From NCBI GenBank assembly GCA_018304145.1, contig JAGVWU010000012.1, forward strand, positions 1 to 32,830: a DNA stretch of 32,830 nucleotides, read 5' to 3'. Below the pieces are notes generated by a model. It was not told the origin of the DNA, searched no databases, and saw only the letters and a program-made list of their open reading frames with translations. This document shows, one piece after another, positions 14,345 through 22,892 of the stretch. Each line of letters begins with the position of its first letter. Position 1 is the stretch's first letter. Source of the DNA: Candidatus Pacearchaeota archaeon. Lineage in GTDB: Archaea > Nanobdellota > Nanobdellia > Pacearchaeales > GW2011-AR1. Made by a program: the position numbers and the translations under genes.

Positions 14345-14689
14345 ATGGAACTAGATAAATATCAAGAAGAATGTAAAAGAACTGTTAAAGAATTTGAAAG
14401 TGATAAGATAAAGATAATGACTTGGGGTTTGGGAATTTCAGGCGAGGCAGGGGATGTAGCAGGATGCATAAAGAAAACATTTGCGCATGACAATGATCAA
14501 AAAAATGGGATTAGAGAAAATCTTGGAGATACTATGTGGTATATTGCAAATATATGCAATTTTTTTAATTGGGATTTAAACGAAATTTTAGAAGAAAATA
14601 TGATTAAATTAAGGAAAAGATATCCAAATGGATTTACATCTAAAGATGCTAAAAGAGAAAGAGTTGACTGGAATGAACATTATAAATAA
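14345..14689 (+). CDS. MazG-like nucleotide pyrophosphohydrolase
   Basis: A 114-aa single-domain MazG-type enzyme, expected to convert NTPs or dNTPs to monophosphates. The metal-binding pattern is visible: GISGEAGDVAGCIKK (E-x-x-D) at about residues 33-47 and ENLGDTMWYIANI (E-x-x-D) at about 64-76. Such short forms are common in archaea and phages. Its location between two genes for large exported proteins, overlapping the second by 17 bases, is unexpected for a housecleaning enzyme; co-transcription is likely from spacing. Confidence 0.85.
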   Translation: MELDKYQEECKRTVKEFESDKIKIMTWGLGISGEAGDVAGCIKKTFAHDNDQKNGIRENLGDTMWYIANICNFFNWDLNEILEENMIKLRKRYPNGFTSKDAKRERVDWNEHYK

Positions 14690-17600
14690 AATAATAAAAA
14701 ACAGGAAAACAAAAATATTTTTTATATTAATTATATTTTTAATTTTAGTCAATATTCATTTTATTTTTGCAGCAGGGTCTTTTACTGGAGGATATAATCC
14801 AAGTTTTGCAGGAGCAACTTATGCTGTTTATGGTTCATCTACAAATCCACAATTTAATAATCCAAGTTTTTTCAGTGTTTCCGGGTTTACATCCCCTGAA
14901 GTTTATTGGCCTAAGTTCAATAAAGAGGATTGTTTTGCAAGGCAAGACATGATTCTTCAAATTGCACCTGGAGGATGCTCGCCAAGTGTTGTGACAAGCG
15001 ATTTACTGGAAGAACAGAATGTTACTGTATTTTGCAAGATAATGGCTATTCAGGTCAATCCTCTTATTGATGTTTCAAAAATAAGGAGCATACGTTTTGC
15101 AGGAACCAACCTGCCAAAAGGAGTTTCAAGCATTTCTTATTACCCAGCAAGAGCTGCGGTAAGAAGTGAAATAAGCCTGACAAGCTCTCCTGTCAAAGAC
15201 AATTTAGGATATTTGGTTATTGTTTTATCAAGGATTCAGGCTGAAAAAGATATGCCTGAATTTGTTCAGGGGAATGTAACTGCAACAATTGACTACGATG
15301 TTCAGGGGGCTTTTGGAATTGGAAAAACTAATTTTTATGTTTCTGAATTAACAGATGATGAATGGAACCAAAATTATGAAAGATATGGCTTTTGGAATGG
15401 AAAGGGTTATGTGAGAGCAGAACTTATAGAGCCTGACAGAGCAACGATTGCAGTATATAAAGATATTAATTCAAAACAAGCTGGAGTGAGTTTGAAAAAA
15501 GGAGAAATCTCAAAAGACATTTACCTAAGCGGGTTTTATTGCGCTGCAGGGATGAATATCAAATTAGAAAGCATAGATGCCCCTGTAGATGCTGCATTGA
15601 TACAGATTGATAATCAGATGGTTTGGGTTTCAAAAGGAGATACAATATTAGACGGCAAGTGCAGAGTTTTGGATTTGCAGACTTATTCAGGAGGAGGCAA
15701 AGCTAGTATAAGCTGCAATGTTCGTAATGGAAAATTTGATTTAATAATAACTCCTGGAAAAGCCAGTTTTAATGTTGATGGAGCTGAAAAACAATATTAC
15801 ATCGGGCAGAAAGTAAGAGCAAAAGATAATTTATTTTTGGGTTATGTTGGAAAAGATTTTAATGGACTTGATTTTGCTGTTTTAATAAAAGATAATTCCT
15901 CTTCAGCTGAAAGCGAATTTGCAGACAAAGGAGTTTATGGGGCTGTTGATAAAATTGTCAAAGGAACCAACAAAGCTATAACTGAAAAAAGCTTTCAGGA
16001 ATCCATCAATAAATCAATCATAGAGAATTATAAAATAAAATTAAGAACAAGCGATGTACACAAAATCTTGGACAAGGATTTTATAAAAATAGTTTTAATA
16101 GGGGAAAATTCAAATGGAGTTATGTTAAAAGAAAGTTTTATTGCAAAGGATAAGGAATGGGACAATGAAAAAGATAATGCAAAATTATTATCAAAGCAAT
16201 ATTATGATGAGGCAATAAAAAATTATGAGGATTTGGCTGATTTGTATGCAAATGAGAAAGATGAAAAAGGAGAAGTTTATGCAAGCAATGGGCTTTTGGA
16301 ATTAGCAAGGTTATCAAAAAAATTTGGAATGAATAAAAAATCAGAGGAAACTTATGACAGACTGATAAATGATTATCCAGATTCAAGCAATGCCAAACAA
16401 GCTAAAATAGAAAGAGATTTACTGACAAGATTTGATTCTTATAATGCAAGGGCATTGATTAATATTAATGGGGAAAGATATTTTTTTAATCTAATAAATT
16501 TTAAAAAACCAGAAGTACAGGATTTGAATGCAATTTTATTGATTAATGGAAAAGAGGTTCTTTTGGGCATTGATGAATTTTATGATGTTAAAAAAGACAA
16601 TAAGAATGGAACTATACAACTTAAAGAAATAAAAGATGATTATGTTAGTGTAAGATATTTTAAAGAAAGAACGGATTTATTGGGGACTGGTTCAGAGGAT
16701 GCAAGATTGACTTTATACACTCAGACAAGCCAGCAAACTTTTTTTGATAACTTCATAAATGTAAAACTTATAAACATAACTTTTAAGAAAGAAGCTAAAT
16801 TAACTCTTGATTCAAAAACTTTCGGGCCTAGAACTTCTGCTAATTTCAGTTTTAAAATTGGAATAGAAAAGAGAGCAATTAAACTTAGCCCTGATAAAAC
16901 AAAAGAACTTATTAATAGCCTGGATGAAACAATGAAAAAATGGGGAGATGCAAACAATAAACTAGGGCAGGTAGTAAAAGTATTGAAAGGAGTTTGTTTG
17001 GCAACAGCTGCAACTTTGACTGTAAAAAATTTAGTTTCAGGTTTCAACGGTGCATCAATGGCTAGAAATGCATTAATGACTAAACAAGGAGGATGGAATG
17101 ATTTTTGCAGGAAGAAAGTTGAAGATAAGGCAGCAGGAAAGAGCGGGCAGACTTATTCAAGTGTTCAGAGCTGTTTATTGGATTATAACCCTGAAATAGA
17201 AAAAGATATTCAGTTATATACAAATGCTATTGACAAAACCAATAATGACCTGAAAAAAATTCAGGAAGGTTTGAAGCCAGTGGGCACAGATCCTTTGGAT
17301 ATGGAAAAACAAGTTGAAACTGAAAAAGTAAGACAGGCTTATTATGAGCAGCATTTTAAAAGTTTTTATGAGCAGAATCAAAATATGGAAATAGCTCTTT
17401 CTAATGGGCAGAAAGCTAAACTTAGTGATGTTGCAGGAGGACATCCTGAAAAAATGACTTTGGAAGACATGAGAAATTTAGTGACATTTAACCAGGTTAA
17501 AAGTTCAGGAGAATCTATGCTTAATCCTGTATTTAATAATCAGCTTGGGAAAGATTTGCTTTATACTTATCAATTAAACGAACAGACAAGACAGAATGAT

Positions 17601-20600
17601 GCTTTAGTCAATCAGTTTAAAAATAAATACGGAGGGGAATATCCTGTTTTTTCAGCTGAAAAAGGAGCCAGACTTCAAACCATGTATGCAATTCAAGATT
17701 CTGATTCTAAATTAAAAAATGATTTAGGTTTTTCAGAAAGAATGTTTATTCATTCTGTTCCTCTTGGTTATAATGATTCTGCAATAAGAGGACAGCAAGT
17801 AAGTGTTGGACTCACTAATGAAGGAGGAATTTATAAAATAAAAAAAGTTATTAATTCAAGCGGTGACGATGTTACGCAGCCTGTTTCAAGTTATTTTGCA
17901 AACTATTATAATCTCGATTCTTTCAAATTAGCAAATATAAAAGCATATCAAAATAAAATGGCTAATGTTGAAAATTTAAGAGTTAAATTCTTTGAGCAAT
18001 CTCCTTACAAGGGCATGCCTGCTGAAATCCCTTTTGATGTTGAGAATGGCTGGTATGTTGAAATGAGTTATGTTCTAACAGGGTTTGGAAAGCCTTATGA
18101 TGAATCTGGAAGAGTCATGAATTTTTATATTTGCAATGTTGGACAAAATGGAAGAATTGAGTTCAAGCAGAGTGCTGATGATATTTGCAGATATTATAAT
18201 GGAGATATTAATAGCATTGAATTTCCTGGAATGGGTGCAGGCGAGTCAAAATCATTAATTTCAAGGGCTCAGCAGGCAATTGCAGAAGCTTCAAGACAAT
18301 ATTCTAGCGCAAATAAAGGAGTGCAGATTGGAAACAGAGTTTTCAAGACAGCAGCTTCACTTTCTGGAAACGAAGGGAGATGCTCGGATTTTATGAGTCC
18401 GCAAGATTGCAATATAATGTTTAATGTTTGTGATCCTGTTATTTGCCCTTCATCAAGATGCAATTTAGGAGGAGCTTTTCAAGTTGATAATGTCATACAA
18501 ACAGGAATTTTAGGGAGCTTGGTTTTATGCGCTCCTAATGCAAGGGAAGGAATTTTGGCTCCTGTTTGTTTGTCAGGAGTTCATGCAGGAGTTGAGGGAC
18601 TTTTGAATGTTTTTAATGAAACCAAAAAATGCTTGAATGAAAGTTTGGCAACTGGAAAAAATGTTGGAATTTGCGATGCTATTAAAAGCGTTTACTTATG
18701 CAAATTATTTTGGGAAGAAGCAACTCCTTTTATGAAGGTTTTAATTCCAAGATTGATTCAGAGTTTTTACAGCCAGGGTGTTAGAGGTGGAGGAGAATAT
18801 TTAACAGTGCAATCTGCATGGGATAATACTCAAAGCGCAATAGAATATTTCAAAAATGATTATGCTGTAAATTCAATGCAGGCATTTACATCCCGTTCAA
18901 CAGCAGAAACAGGCAGTGAGGTTTGCAAGTCATTTACTTCTGTTGCTTATCCCAATTCCAAAGATTTTTTTGACAAATTATTAGAGCCTGACAGCCCTGT
19001 TCAATTCACAGGGTGGTTTAGCGAGGATATTTTAACAACAGCCACTGTTCCTTCAACTTCTCATTATAAAGTTTATTATCATATTTACAGCGGTAAAGAT
19101 CAGCCTGCTTATTATGTTATTTATTTGAAAGATTTACCACAAACCAGCTTAGGCACAGTCCCATTATCACAGCAATATATGGTTGATAGCGGTTATATTC
19201 AAAAAGGAAATTCAGTAGATAATTCAAGAGATTTCACAGCTGTTTCTGGTTACAGGCAATTATGCATAAATGTTAATGGGCAGGATAAATGTGGCTTCAA
19301 GAGCATTTCAAGCTCATATTCCTTAACAGAAGCATCAAGCCAGTATGCTGCTGAGCAGATTAAAACAGATATTAAAACTGAAAAAGAATGTGTTGCAGGA
19401 ACTCCTTCTGCTTTAAGTTTAATCGGACTTAGTTTACAACAAGGAGCTGAAGAAATAATTAATCCTGAATTGTATAAAAGAGGAATAATAAGAGTTTGTG
19501 CAACTGAAAATCCTGGGAAAAGGGTGGATAGTTTTGGGCAATATGATAATACTAATTCAATTTTAGACAGGTGGAAACAAGTTGGTTATTGCGATGATCC
19601 TACTATAAGGTGCTGGTTAGATACAGTTAGTGTTAAAAACGTAATAAAAGACCTTGGGCTTTTGAATGAAACTCTTGGAAAAGTTGATATGAGTATTTTT
19701 AGCCAAGGATTATTGACAAATGAACAGGGAAAAACAATTGCAAGCGAAGCAAAAAGCCAAATTGATAAATTGAAAATTGAGAGAAGTGATAATAATGTTA
19801 TTGTGCAGAATAAAATTTCCGATATAGTCAAAAAACTGCAGAATTTAACCAGCATTGGGCTAAACAATGGACATAGGGCGAGAGGATTCTTTTTATTATC
19901 AGGCCTTTATAAAAAAGTTAGTGAAAGCTTGTATGGAGATAATCAAATTACAACTACCAGTTCAGCTATTTTACCGCCTGATGATAGTTTAAGAGATAAT
20001 GTTATTATCAATGTTAATTATATTGGAGGCAGGCAGATAAATTTTAGATATATTTCAGGAATTGGCTGGACATCAAAAAATAATTTTGGACAATCAATGC
20101 CAATAGAGTCTCAAGTTTCTGGAATGAAGTATGCGGATGGAATTAATTCAATTGTTAAAAGCACTATAAAAGATGAAAGCGGAAATGATGCAAAAGTTTA
20201 TACAATTGAATTAGAAAGACAAACTTTAAGCTCGGATTTTCCCGAGGAATTATCACAGCAGACTTTTAATATTTTAAAAAAATCCGGAGTTGTTGCTTCC
20301 AGCTCAACTCCTTCAGAAACTTTTAAAGGCAAGGCTTTAAAAAATCCTGAAAATTTTATTTATAAGATTTATGATAAAAAAAATAATTATTATATATTTT
20401 ATATTTATGATTTGAGCGATAAAAAATGGAAAAGAGCCCTTTCTTCAGAAGGCAATTATGACTGGAAAACTAATTTAGTGAATTTTAGAGAAACAACTAT
20501 TCTGGGACTGGCTGGAGCCAGAGGTTTTGAAACTTTATTAAAAATATACTCAAACAAAGCTAATTATGATTTTTATTATATAGATAAATCTACTGGAATT

Positions 20601-20618
20601 GCAACAATTGATATGTGA
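14673..20618 (+). CDS. Giant secreted protein (1981 aa), DPANN-type
   Basis: The track start (14628) overlaps MazG. ATG 14673 gives MNIINKIIKNRKTKIFF followed by a hydrophobic core and ...FIFAAGS, a Sec signal peptide with cleavage after about residue 34. A TPR/BamD-like helical repeat lies at about residues 490-595 (YYDEAIKNYEDLADLYANEK, then SEETYDRLINDYPDSS). A hydrophobic-helical region is near 770-790, and charged coiled coil follows to about 930. A Cys-rich block at about 1235-1350 contains CSDFMSPQDCNIMFNVCDP and CPSSRCNLGG, a pattern I recall from giant exported proteins of other DPANN archaea. No enzymatic motif is seen. A role in the cell envelope or host contact is inferred from export, size and the adjacent pilin-like gene. 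Confidence 0.72.
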   Translation: MNIINKIIKNRKTKIFFILIIFLILVNIHFIFAAGSFTGGYNPSFAGATYAVYGSSTNPQFNNPSFFSVSGFTSPEVYWPKFNKEDCFARQDMILQIAPGGCSPSVVTSDLLEEQNVTVFCKIMAIQVNPLIDVSKIRSIRFAGTNLPKGVSSISYYPARAAVRSEISLTSSPVKDNLGYLVIVLSRIQAEKDMPEFVQGNVTATIDYDVQGAFGIGKTNFYVSELTDDEWNQNYERYGFWNGKGYVRAELIEPDRATIAVYKDINSKQAGVSLKKGEISKDIYLSGFYCAAGMNIKLESIDAPVDAALIQIDNQMVWVSKGDTILDGKCRVLDLQTYSGGGKASISCNVRNGKFDLIITPGKASFNVDGAEKQYYIGQKVRAKDNLFLGYVGKDFNGLDFAVLIKDNSSSAESEFADKGVYGAVDKIVKGTNKAITEKSFQESINKSIIENYKIKLRTSDVHKILDKDFIKIVLIGENSNGVMLKESFIAKDKEWDNEKDNAKLLSKQYYDEAIKNYEDLADLYANEKDEKGEVYASNGLLELARLSKKFGMNKKSEETYDRLINDYPDSSNAKQAKIERDLLTRFDSYNARALININGERYFFNLINFKKPEVQDLNAILLINGKEVLLGIDEFYDVKKDNKNGTIQLKEIKDDYVSVRYFKERTDLLGTGSEDARLTLYTQTSQQTFFDNFINVKLINITFKKEAKLTLDSKTFGPRTSANFSFKIGIEKRAIKLSPDKTKELINSLDETMKKWGDANNKLGQVVKVLKGVCLATAATLTVKNLVSGFNGASMARNALMTKQGGWNDFCRKKVEDKAAGKSGQTYSSVQSCLLDYNPEIEKDIQLYTNAIDKTNNDLKKIQEGLKPVGTDPLDMEKQVETEKVRQAYYEQHFKSFYEQNQNMEIALSNGQKAKLSDVAGGHPEKMTLEDMRNLVTFNQVKSSGESMLNPVFNNQLGKDLLYTYQLNEQTRQNDALVNQFKNKYGGEYPVFSAEKGARLQTMYAIQDSDSKLKNDLGFSERMFIHSVPLGYNDSAIRGQQVSVGLTNEGGIYKIKKVINSSGDDVTQPVSSYFANYYNLDSFKLANIKAYQNKMANVENLRVKFFEQSPYKGMPAEIPFDVENGWYVEMSYVLTGFGKPYDESGRVMNFYICNVGQNGRIEFKQSADDICRYYNGDINSIEFPGMGAGESKSLISRAQQAIAEASRQYSSANKGVQIGNRVFKTAASLSGNEGRCSDFMSPQDCNIMFNVCDPVICPSSRCNLGGAFQVDNVIQTGILGSLVLCAPNAREGILAPVCLSGVHAGVEGLLNVFNETKKCLNESLATGKNVGICDAIKSVYLCKLFWEEATPFMKVLIPRLIQSFYSQGVRGGGEYLTVQSAWDNTQSAIEYFKNDYAVNSMQAFTSRSTAETGSEVCKSFTSVAYPNSKDFFDKLLEPDSPVQFTGWFSEDILTTATVPSTSHYKVYYHIYSGKDQPAYYVIYLKDLPQTSLGTVPLSQQYMVDSGYIQKGNSVDNSRDFTAVSGYRQLCINVNGQDKCGFKSISSSYSLTEASSQYAAEQIKTDIKTEKECVAGTPSALSLIGLSLQQGAEEIINPELYKRGIIRVCATENPGKRVDSFGQYDNTNSILDRWKQVGYCDDPTIRCWLDTVSVKNVIKDLGLLNETLGKVDMSIFSQGLLTNEQGKTIASEAKSQIDKLKIERSDNNVIVQNKISDIVKKLQNLTSIGLNNGHRARGFFLLSGLYKKVSESLYGDNQITTTSSAILPPDDSLRDNVIINVNYIGGRQINFRYISGIGWTSKNNFGQSMPIESQVSGMKYADGINSIVKSTIKDESGNDAKVYTIELERQTLSSDFPEELSQQTFNILKKSGVVASSSTPSETFKGKALKNPENFIYKIYDKKNNYYIFYIYDLSDKKWKRALSSEGNYDWKTNLVNFRETTILGLAGARGFETLLKIYSNKANYDFYYIDKSTGIATIDM

Positions 20619-20620
20619 TT

Positions 20621-20980
20621 ATGGAAATTAGGTTAATTTTGGAAAGAGGCATGAAAGAGCTTGATGAAAAGGAGAAGTTGATTTTTGATAAATTGAGTCT
20701 TGAATATTCAAATAAAATTCAAAGGCAGCTGAAAACAGTAAATCTTATTGAAGTTCTTATAAAAGATTACAGCAAAAAAGGAAAATCGAAAAACTATTCA
20801 ATTCACGTGAAAGTTTTTTCAAATACAAGGAATTTTGATGCAGGTTCTGAGGATTGGGATTTTGCAAGGACTTTGCATAAGGCGTTTATCAAGGTTATAA
20901 ATGAGGTTGAGCATGAGTTTCATGTAAGTGATAAAGGAAAGGAGTTTAAAGGGTTGCAGAAGATAAGAAGAAGAGATTGA
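20621..20980 (+). CDS. Possible RaiA/HPF-like ribosome-associated protein
   Basis: About 119-121 aa; GTG 20615 overlaps the previous stop, and ATG 20621 is the alternative. The pattern (long helix, then KTVNLIEVLIKDYSKKGKSKNYSIHVKVFS strands, then an acidic DWDFARTLHKAFIKVINEVEHEF helix) resembles the beta-alpha fold of S30AE/HPF hibernation factors, where IHVKV and the following helix are typical. The similarity is by eye and modest. It is the last gene of the surface operon, and a ribosome-binding role there would be odd. The alternative is an uncharacterised DPANN protein. Confidence 0.5.
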   Translation: MEIRLILERGMKELDEKEKLIFDKLSLEYSNKIQRQLKTVNLIEVLIKDYSKKGKSKNYSIHVKVFSNTRNFDAGSEDWDFARTLHKAFIKVINEVEHEFHVSDKGKEFKGLQKIRRRD

Positions 20981-21000
20981 TTTCTAATAATTTGAATTAA

Positions 21001-21084
21001 TGCAGGGGACAGGATTCGAACCTGTGAAGGCACTAAGCCAACACGGCCTAAACGTGTTCCGTTTGACCACTCCGGCACCCCTGC
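21001..21084 (-). tRNA. tRNA-Leu (anticodon TAG)
   Basis: Class II tRNA with long variable arm. Acceptor stem GCAGGGG/CCCCTGC with discriminator A, D-region GCCGGAGTGGTCAAACGG, anticodon stem ACACG/CGTGT with loop TTTAGGC, and T-arm ACAGGTTCGAATCCTGT. Anticodon is TAG. No intron and no encoded CCA. The track ORF 20920-21111 is an artefact of reading through it. Confidence 0.95.
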
Positions 21085-21086
21085 AT

Positions 21087-21131
21087 ACAAAAAGCACCTA
21101 GTATTTATCATAAATATGAAATGCTTTTTGT
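21087..21131. repeat. AAAAAGCA palindromic repeat, copy 1
   Basis: ACAAAAAGCA/TGCTTTTTGT forms a 10-bp outer stem. The interior TAGTATTTATCATAAATATG matches the interior of the copies at 24056 and 24951. It begins three bases upstream of the tRNA-Leu 5' end. Confidence 0.65.
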
Positions 21132-21279
21132 TTTATAAAAATGCTAAGAAATAAGGTTATAAAAAGGTAACTAAAGATTTGCAGAAGATTTAGAAAACAT
21201 ATCATTTTGGATATACTTGGTGTAAACACTAGGATATGTTTTTGGGTGGAAAAATTAAACACTTTTAGGTTGCTAATAT

Positions 21280-21813
21280 TTATTGGCTTTGTGCTGCCAA
21301 TCTAAGTAATTCATATGTATTTTGCGCCCCGCTTTCATATGTTACAGATTCTATTTCTGAAGAAAAGAAATTCCCACTGATTAATTCTATTGCCTCAAAT
21401 AAAACCAAATTCTCTGATTTTATTCTGTTCACAACATCTCTAACATAATCTACAGGATTGGGATAAAGAGAAACTCTCCTATTAAATACGTGGATAGTTT
21501 CTTTTCTCATTTTTGGTAATGGTTTTGGTTCATTAGTCATTTCTAAGAGAGAATAAGTGAACAAACCCCCCGTTACAAAGGCTGTAGCCAAACTTGAACC
21601 TTCATCATAATTCTCCTTAAAAAATCTTTCATTATGTGTAAAATAATTCCATAGTTCTTCATCTTTCCTTTGAATATCTCCAAGACCATTCATTTTGGAA
21701 AGTGTGGTCTCTAAAAGAGAAGGATTTTTAATTGCTTCCTCTGGAGAAATAAAAACATTTCTTGGAACAACTATTAGTCCATCTGCAGTATAAGTTTTTT
21801 GTGAGTCTCTCAT
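21280..21813 (-). CDS. Hypothetical protein, 177 aa
   Basis: No family recognised. It appears soluble, mostly helical, with a short hydrophobic stretch SSLATAFVTGGLFTYSLLEM (about residues 73-92) and a later segment YPNPVDYVRDVVNRIKSENLVLFEAIELI. The start is supported by ATTTAAAT centred 26 bases upstream. It is not in an operon. Codon use is less poly-A/T-simple than neighbouring genes, but transfer cannot be argued from this alone. Confidence 0.6.
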   Translation of the reverse strand: MRDSQKTYTADGLIVVPRNVFISPEEAIKNPSLLETTLSKMNGLGDIQRKDEELWNYFTHNERFFKENYDEGSSLATAFVTGGLFTYSLLEMTNEPKPLPKMRKETIHVFNRRVSLYPNPVDYVRDVVNRIKSENLVLFEAIELISGNFFSSEIESVTYESGAQNTYELLRLAAQSQ

Positions 21814-22114
21814 TTTTTTACAATTTTCAATTACTATTTAAATCTTTGTATAGATGTGTCATTTTATAGTAATTAAATTAATTTCAAATCTTAAGATAAA
21901 ATGTGTTTAAAATATTGGTCAAAAAACATAGCTACTTTGTGTAAACGAACACTACTAAAGGTAAAGATTTTGGTAATAACTTTTTTAAATGCATTTTAAC
22001 GAACTTATTTTGTTACACGATATGTTTTTACAATGATTTAATTTAAGTTTCTTTATTTCAATTATATACTCGAATGTCTTATATATTTTTAAAGTATTAG
22101 TTGTTAATTTCTTA
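21814..22114. other. Divergent promoter region between two hypothetical genes
   Basis: A 301-bp AT-rich spacer. It holds TATA-like boxes for both flanking genes (21836-21843 on minus; about 22078-22094 on plus) and no convincing ORF. The track ORF 21985-22251 on minus mainly overlaps the plus-strand gene. Confidence 0.5.
21836..21843 (-). promoter_or_regulatory. TATA box for the gene ending at 21280
   Basis: ATTTAAAT is centred 26.5 bases before the minus-strand ATG at 21813, consistent with leaderless initiation. Confidence 0.5.
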
Positions 22115-22609
22115 ATGGCTTTATTATCAGAAGTAAAGTATGAAACAAAGATAAGAGAATTAAAAGATATTTCTCCTGAAGCAGTTTTATTCATGTTGCG
22201 TGATGTAAGAGCAGATATTGGAAGATTAGATGACTCATTTTTAGATGTCAATTTAGCAAAAGTACTAATTACAGTTGAGTCTGGACAATACGAGGTAAAT
22301 GGAAGTGTGTCAACTCGTATTAATTTATCATCTGCAAAAGATATTATTGATGCTTATAGGAAATATTCAGAAGGAGGATGTCAATCTTGTGCAAGTCTTG
22401 GAATAGAAACTATTGATGCCCAAGATGCGACATCTGGTTGGTTTTGTGAGATTTCTGACCCTGATTACAATAAAAATGCTATAGGTGATAGACCTAGAGT
22501 ACGTTATAAAGGATTTTCTCCAAAGGTAAACAAACATTATCAAAATCCTTGTAGTGCTTGGAAACCTCGTTTTTCTCTTAAACTTGATGAACTAGTTAAA
22601 AAAGAATAA
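22115..22609 (+). CDS. Hypothetical protein, 164 aa
   Basis: No family recognised. The N-terminal half is helical (KIRELKDISPEAVLFMLRDV). The middle has strands around ITVESGQYEVNGSVSTRINL. The C-terminal half has four Cys (GGCQSCASL, SGWFCEI, NPCSAW) that could bind metal, but spacing is not a known knuckle. TTTTTAAAG about 24 bases before the ATG supports the start. It faces TFB convergently across a structured spacer. Confidence 0.6.
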   Translation: MALLSEVKYETKIRELKDISPEAVLFMLRDVRADIGRLDDSFLDVNLAKVLITVESGQYEVNGSVSTRINLSSAKDIIDAYRKYSEGGCQSCASLGIETIDAQDATSGWFCEISDPDYNKNAIGDRPRVRYKGFSPKVNKHYQNPCSAWKPRFSLKLDELVKKE

Positions 22610-22629
22610 TTCTTATATTTAAAATTATA

Positions 22630-22731
22630 TGGTCCTAGAGAGAATAGATACTCTCGGGCTGCTGAGCTTTTAGTATCTTCATTTCTTTAGATACATGTAA
22701 ACGAGTCGTTTTGCCACTAGTCTATGGACCA
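22630..22731. other. Structured spacer with closing stem, tRNA-like on the minus strand
   Basis: A closing stem TGGTCC/GGACCA encloses hairpins GAGAG/CTCTC, GTATCT/AGATAC, AAAC/GTTT and CACT-GTC/GAC-AGTG. On the minus strand it begins GGTCCATAGACTAGTGG, close to the start of this genome's tRNA-Val, and ends TAGGACCA like an acceptor end. However, no T-loop TTCGAAT or clear anticodon arm exists. It may be a decayed tRNA, a structured RNA, or a hairpin array between convergent genes. Confidence 0.4.
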
Positions 22732-22823
22732 GTGTTTATTTGAGACTTTTAAGCTCTTAATGGTTTAACGAGCATCTACCTTTATATCCGATGCGTGTAA
22801 AAGAATATATCCTAAAGGATATA

Positions 22824-22892
22824 CTTTCTTTTTGCTAGCTTTTGACATAGAAGAAAAGTAATTACTTTTCTTTCTTTTTGCTAGCTTTTGAC
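22824..22892. repeat. 23-bp direct repeat and palindrome at the TFB 3' end
   Basis: The 23 bp at 22870-22892, which encode the last residues of TFB (including GCTAGCTTTTGAC), recur exactly at 22824-22846. Between them is a perfect 20-bp palindrome, AGAAAAGTAATTACTTTTCT, holding the TFB stop codon. Just outside is another hairpin, TATATCCT/AGGATATA. This mirrors the array at the GINS start on a smaller scale. Confidence 0.75.

Noticed and set aside
14628-14672. Upstream extension of the giant protein
   Set aside because: It lies within MazG in another frame and would bury the signal peptide; ATG 14673 gives a proper Sec signal.
20920-21111. Track ORF of 63 aa on the minus strand
   Set aside because: It is a read-through of tRNA-Leu (VPEWSNGTRLGRVGLVPSQVRIL is a typical tRNA translation).
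21985-22251. Minus-strand track ORF of 88 aa
   Set aside because: It is mostly the antisense of the promoter-supported gene at 22115.
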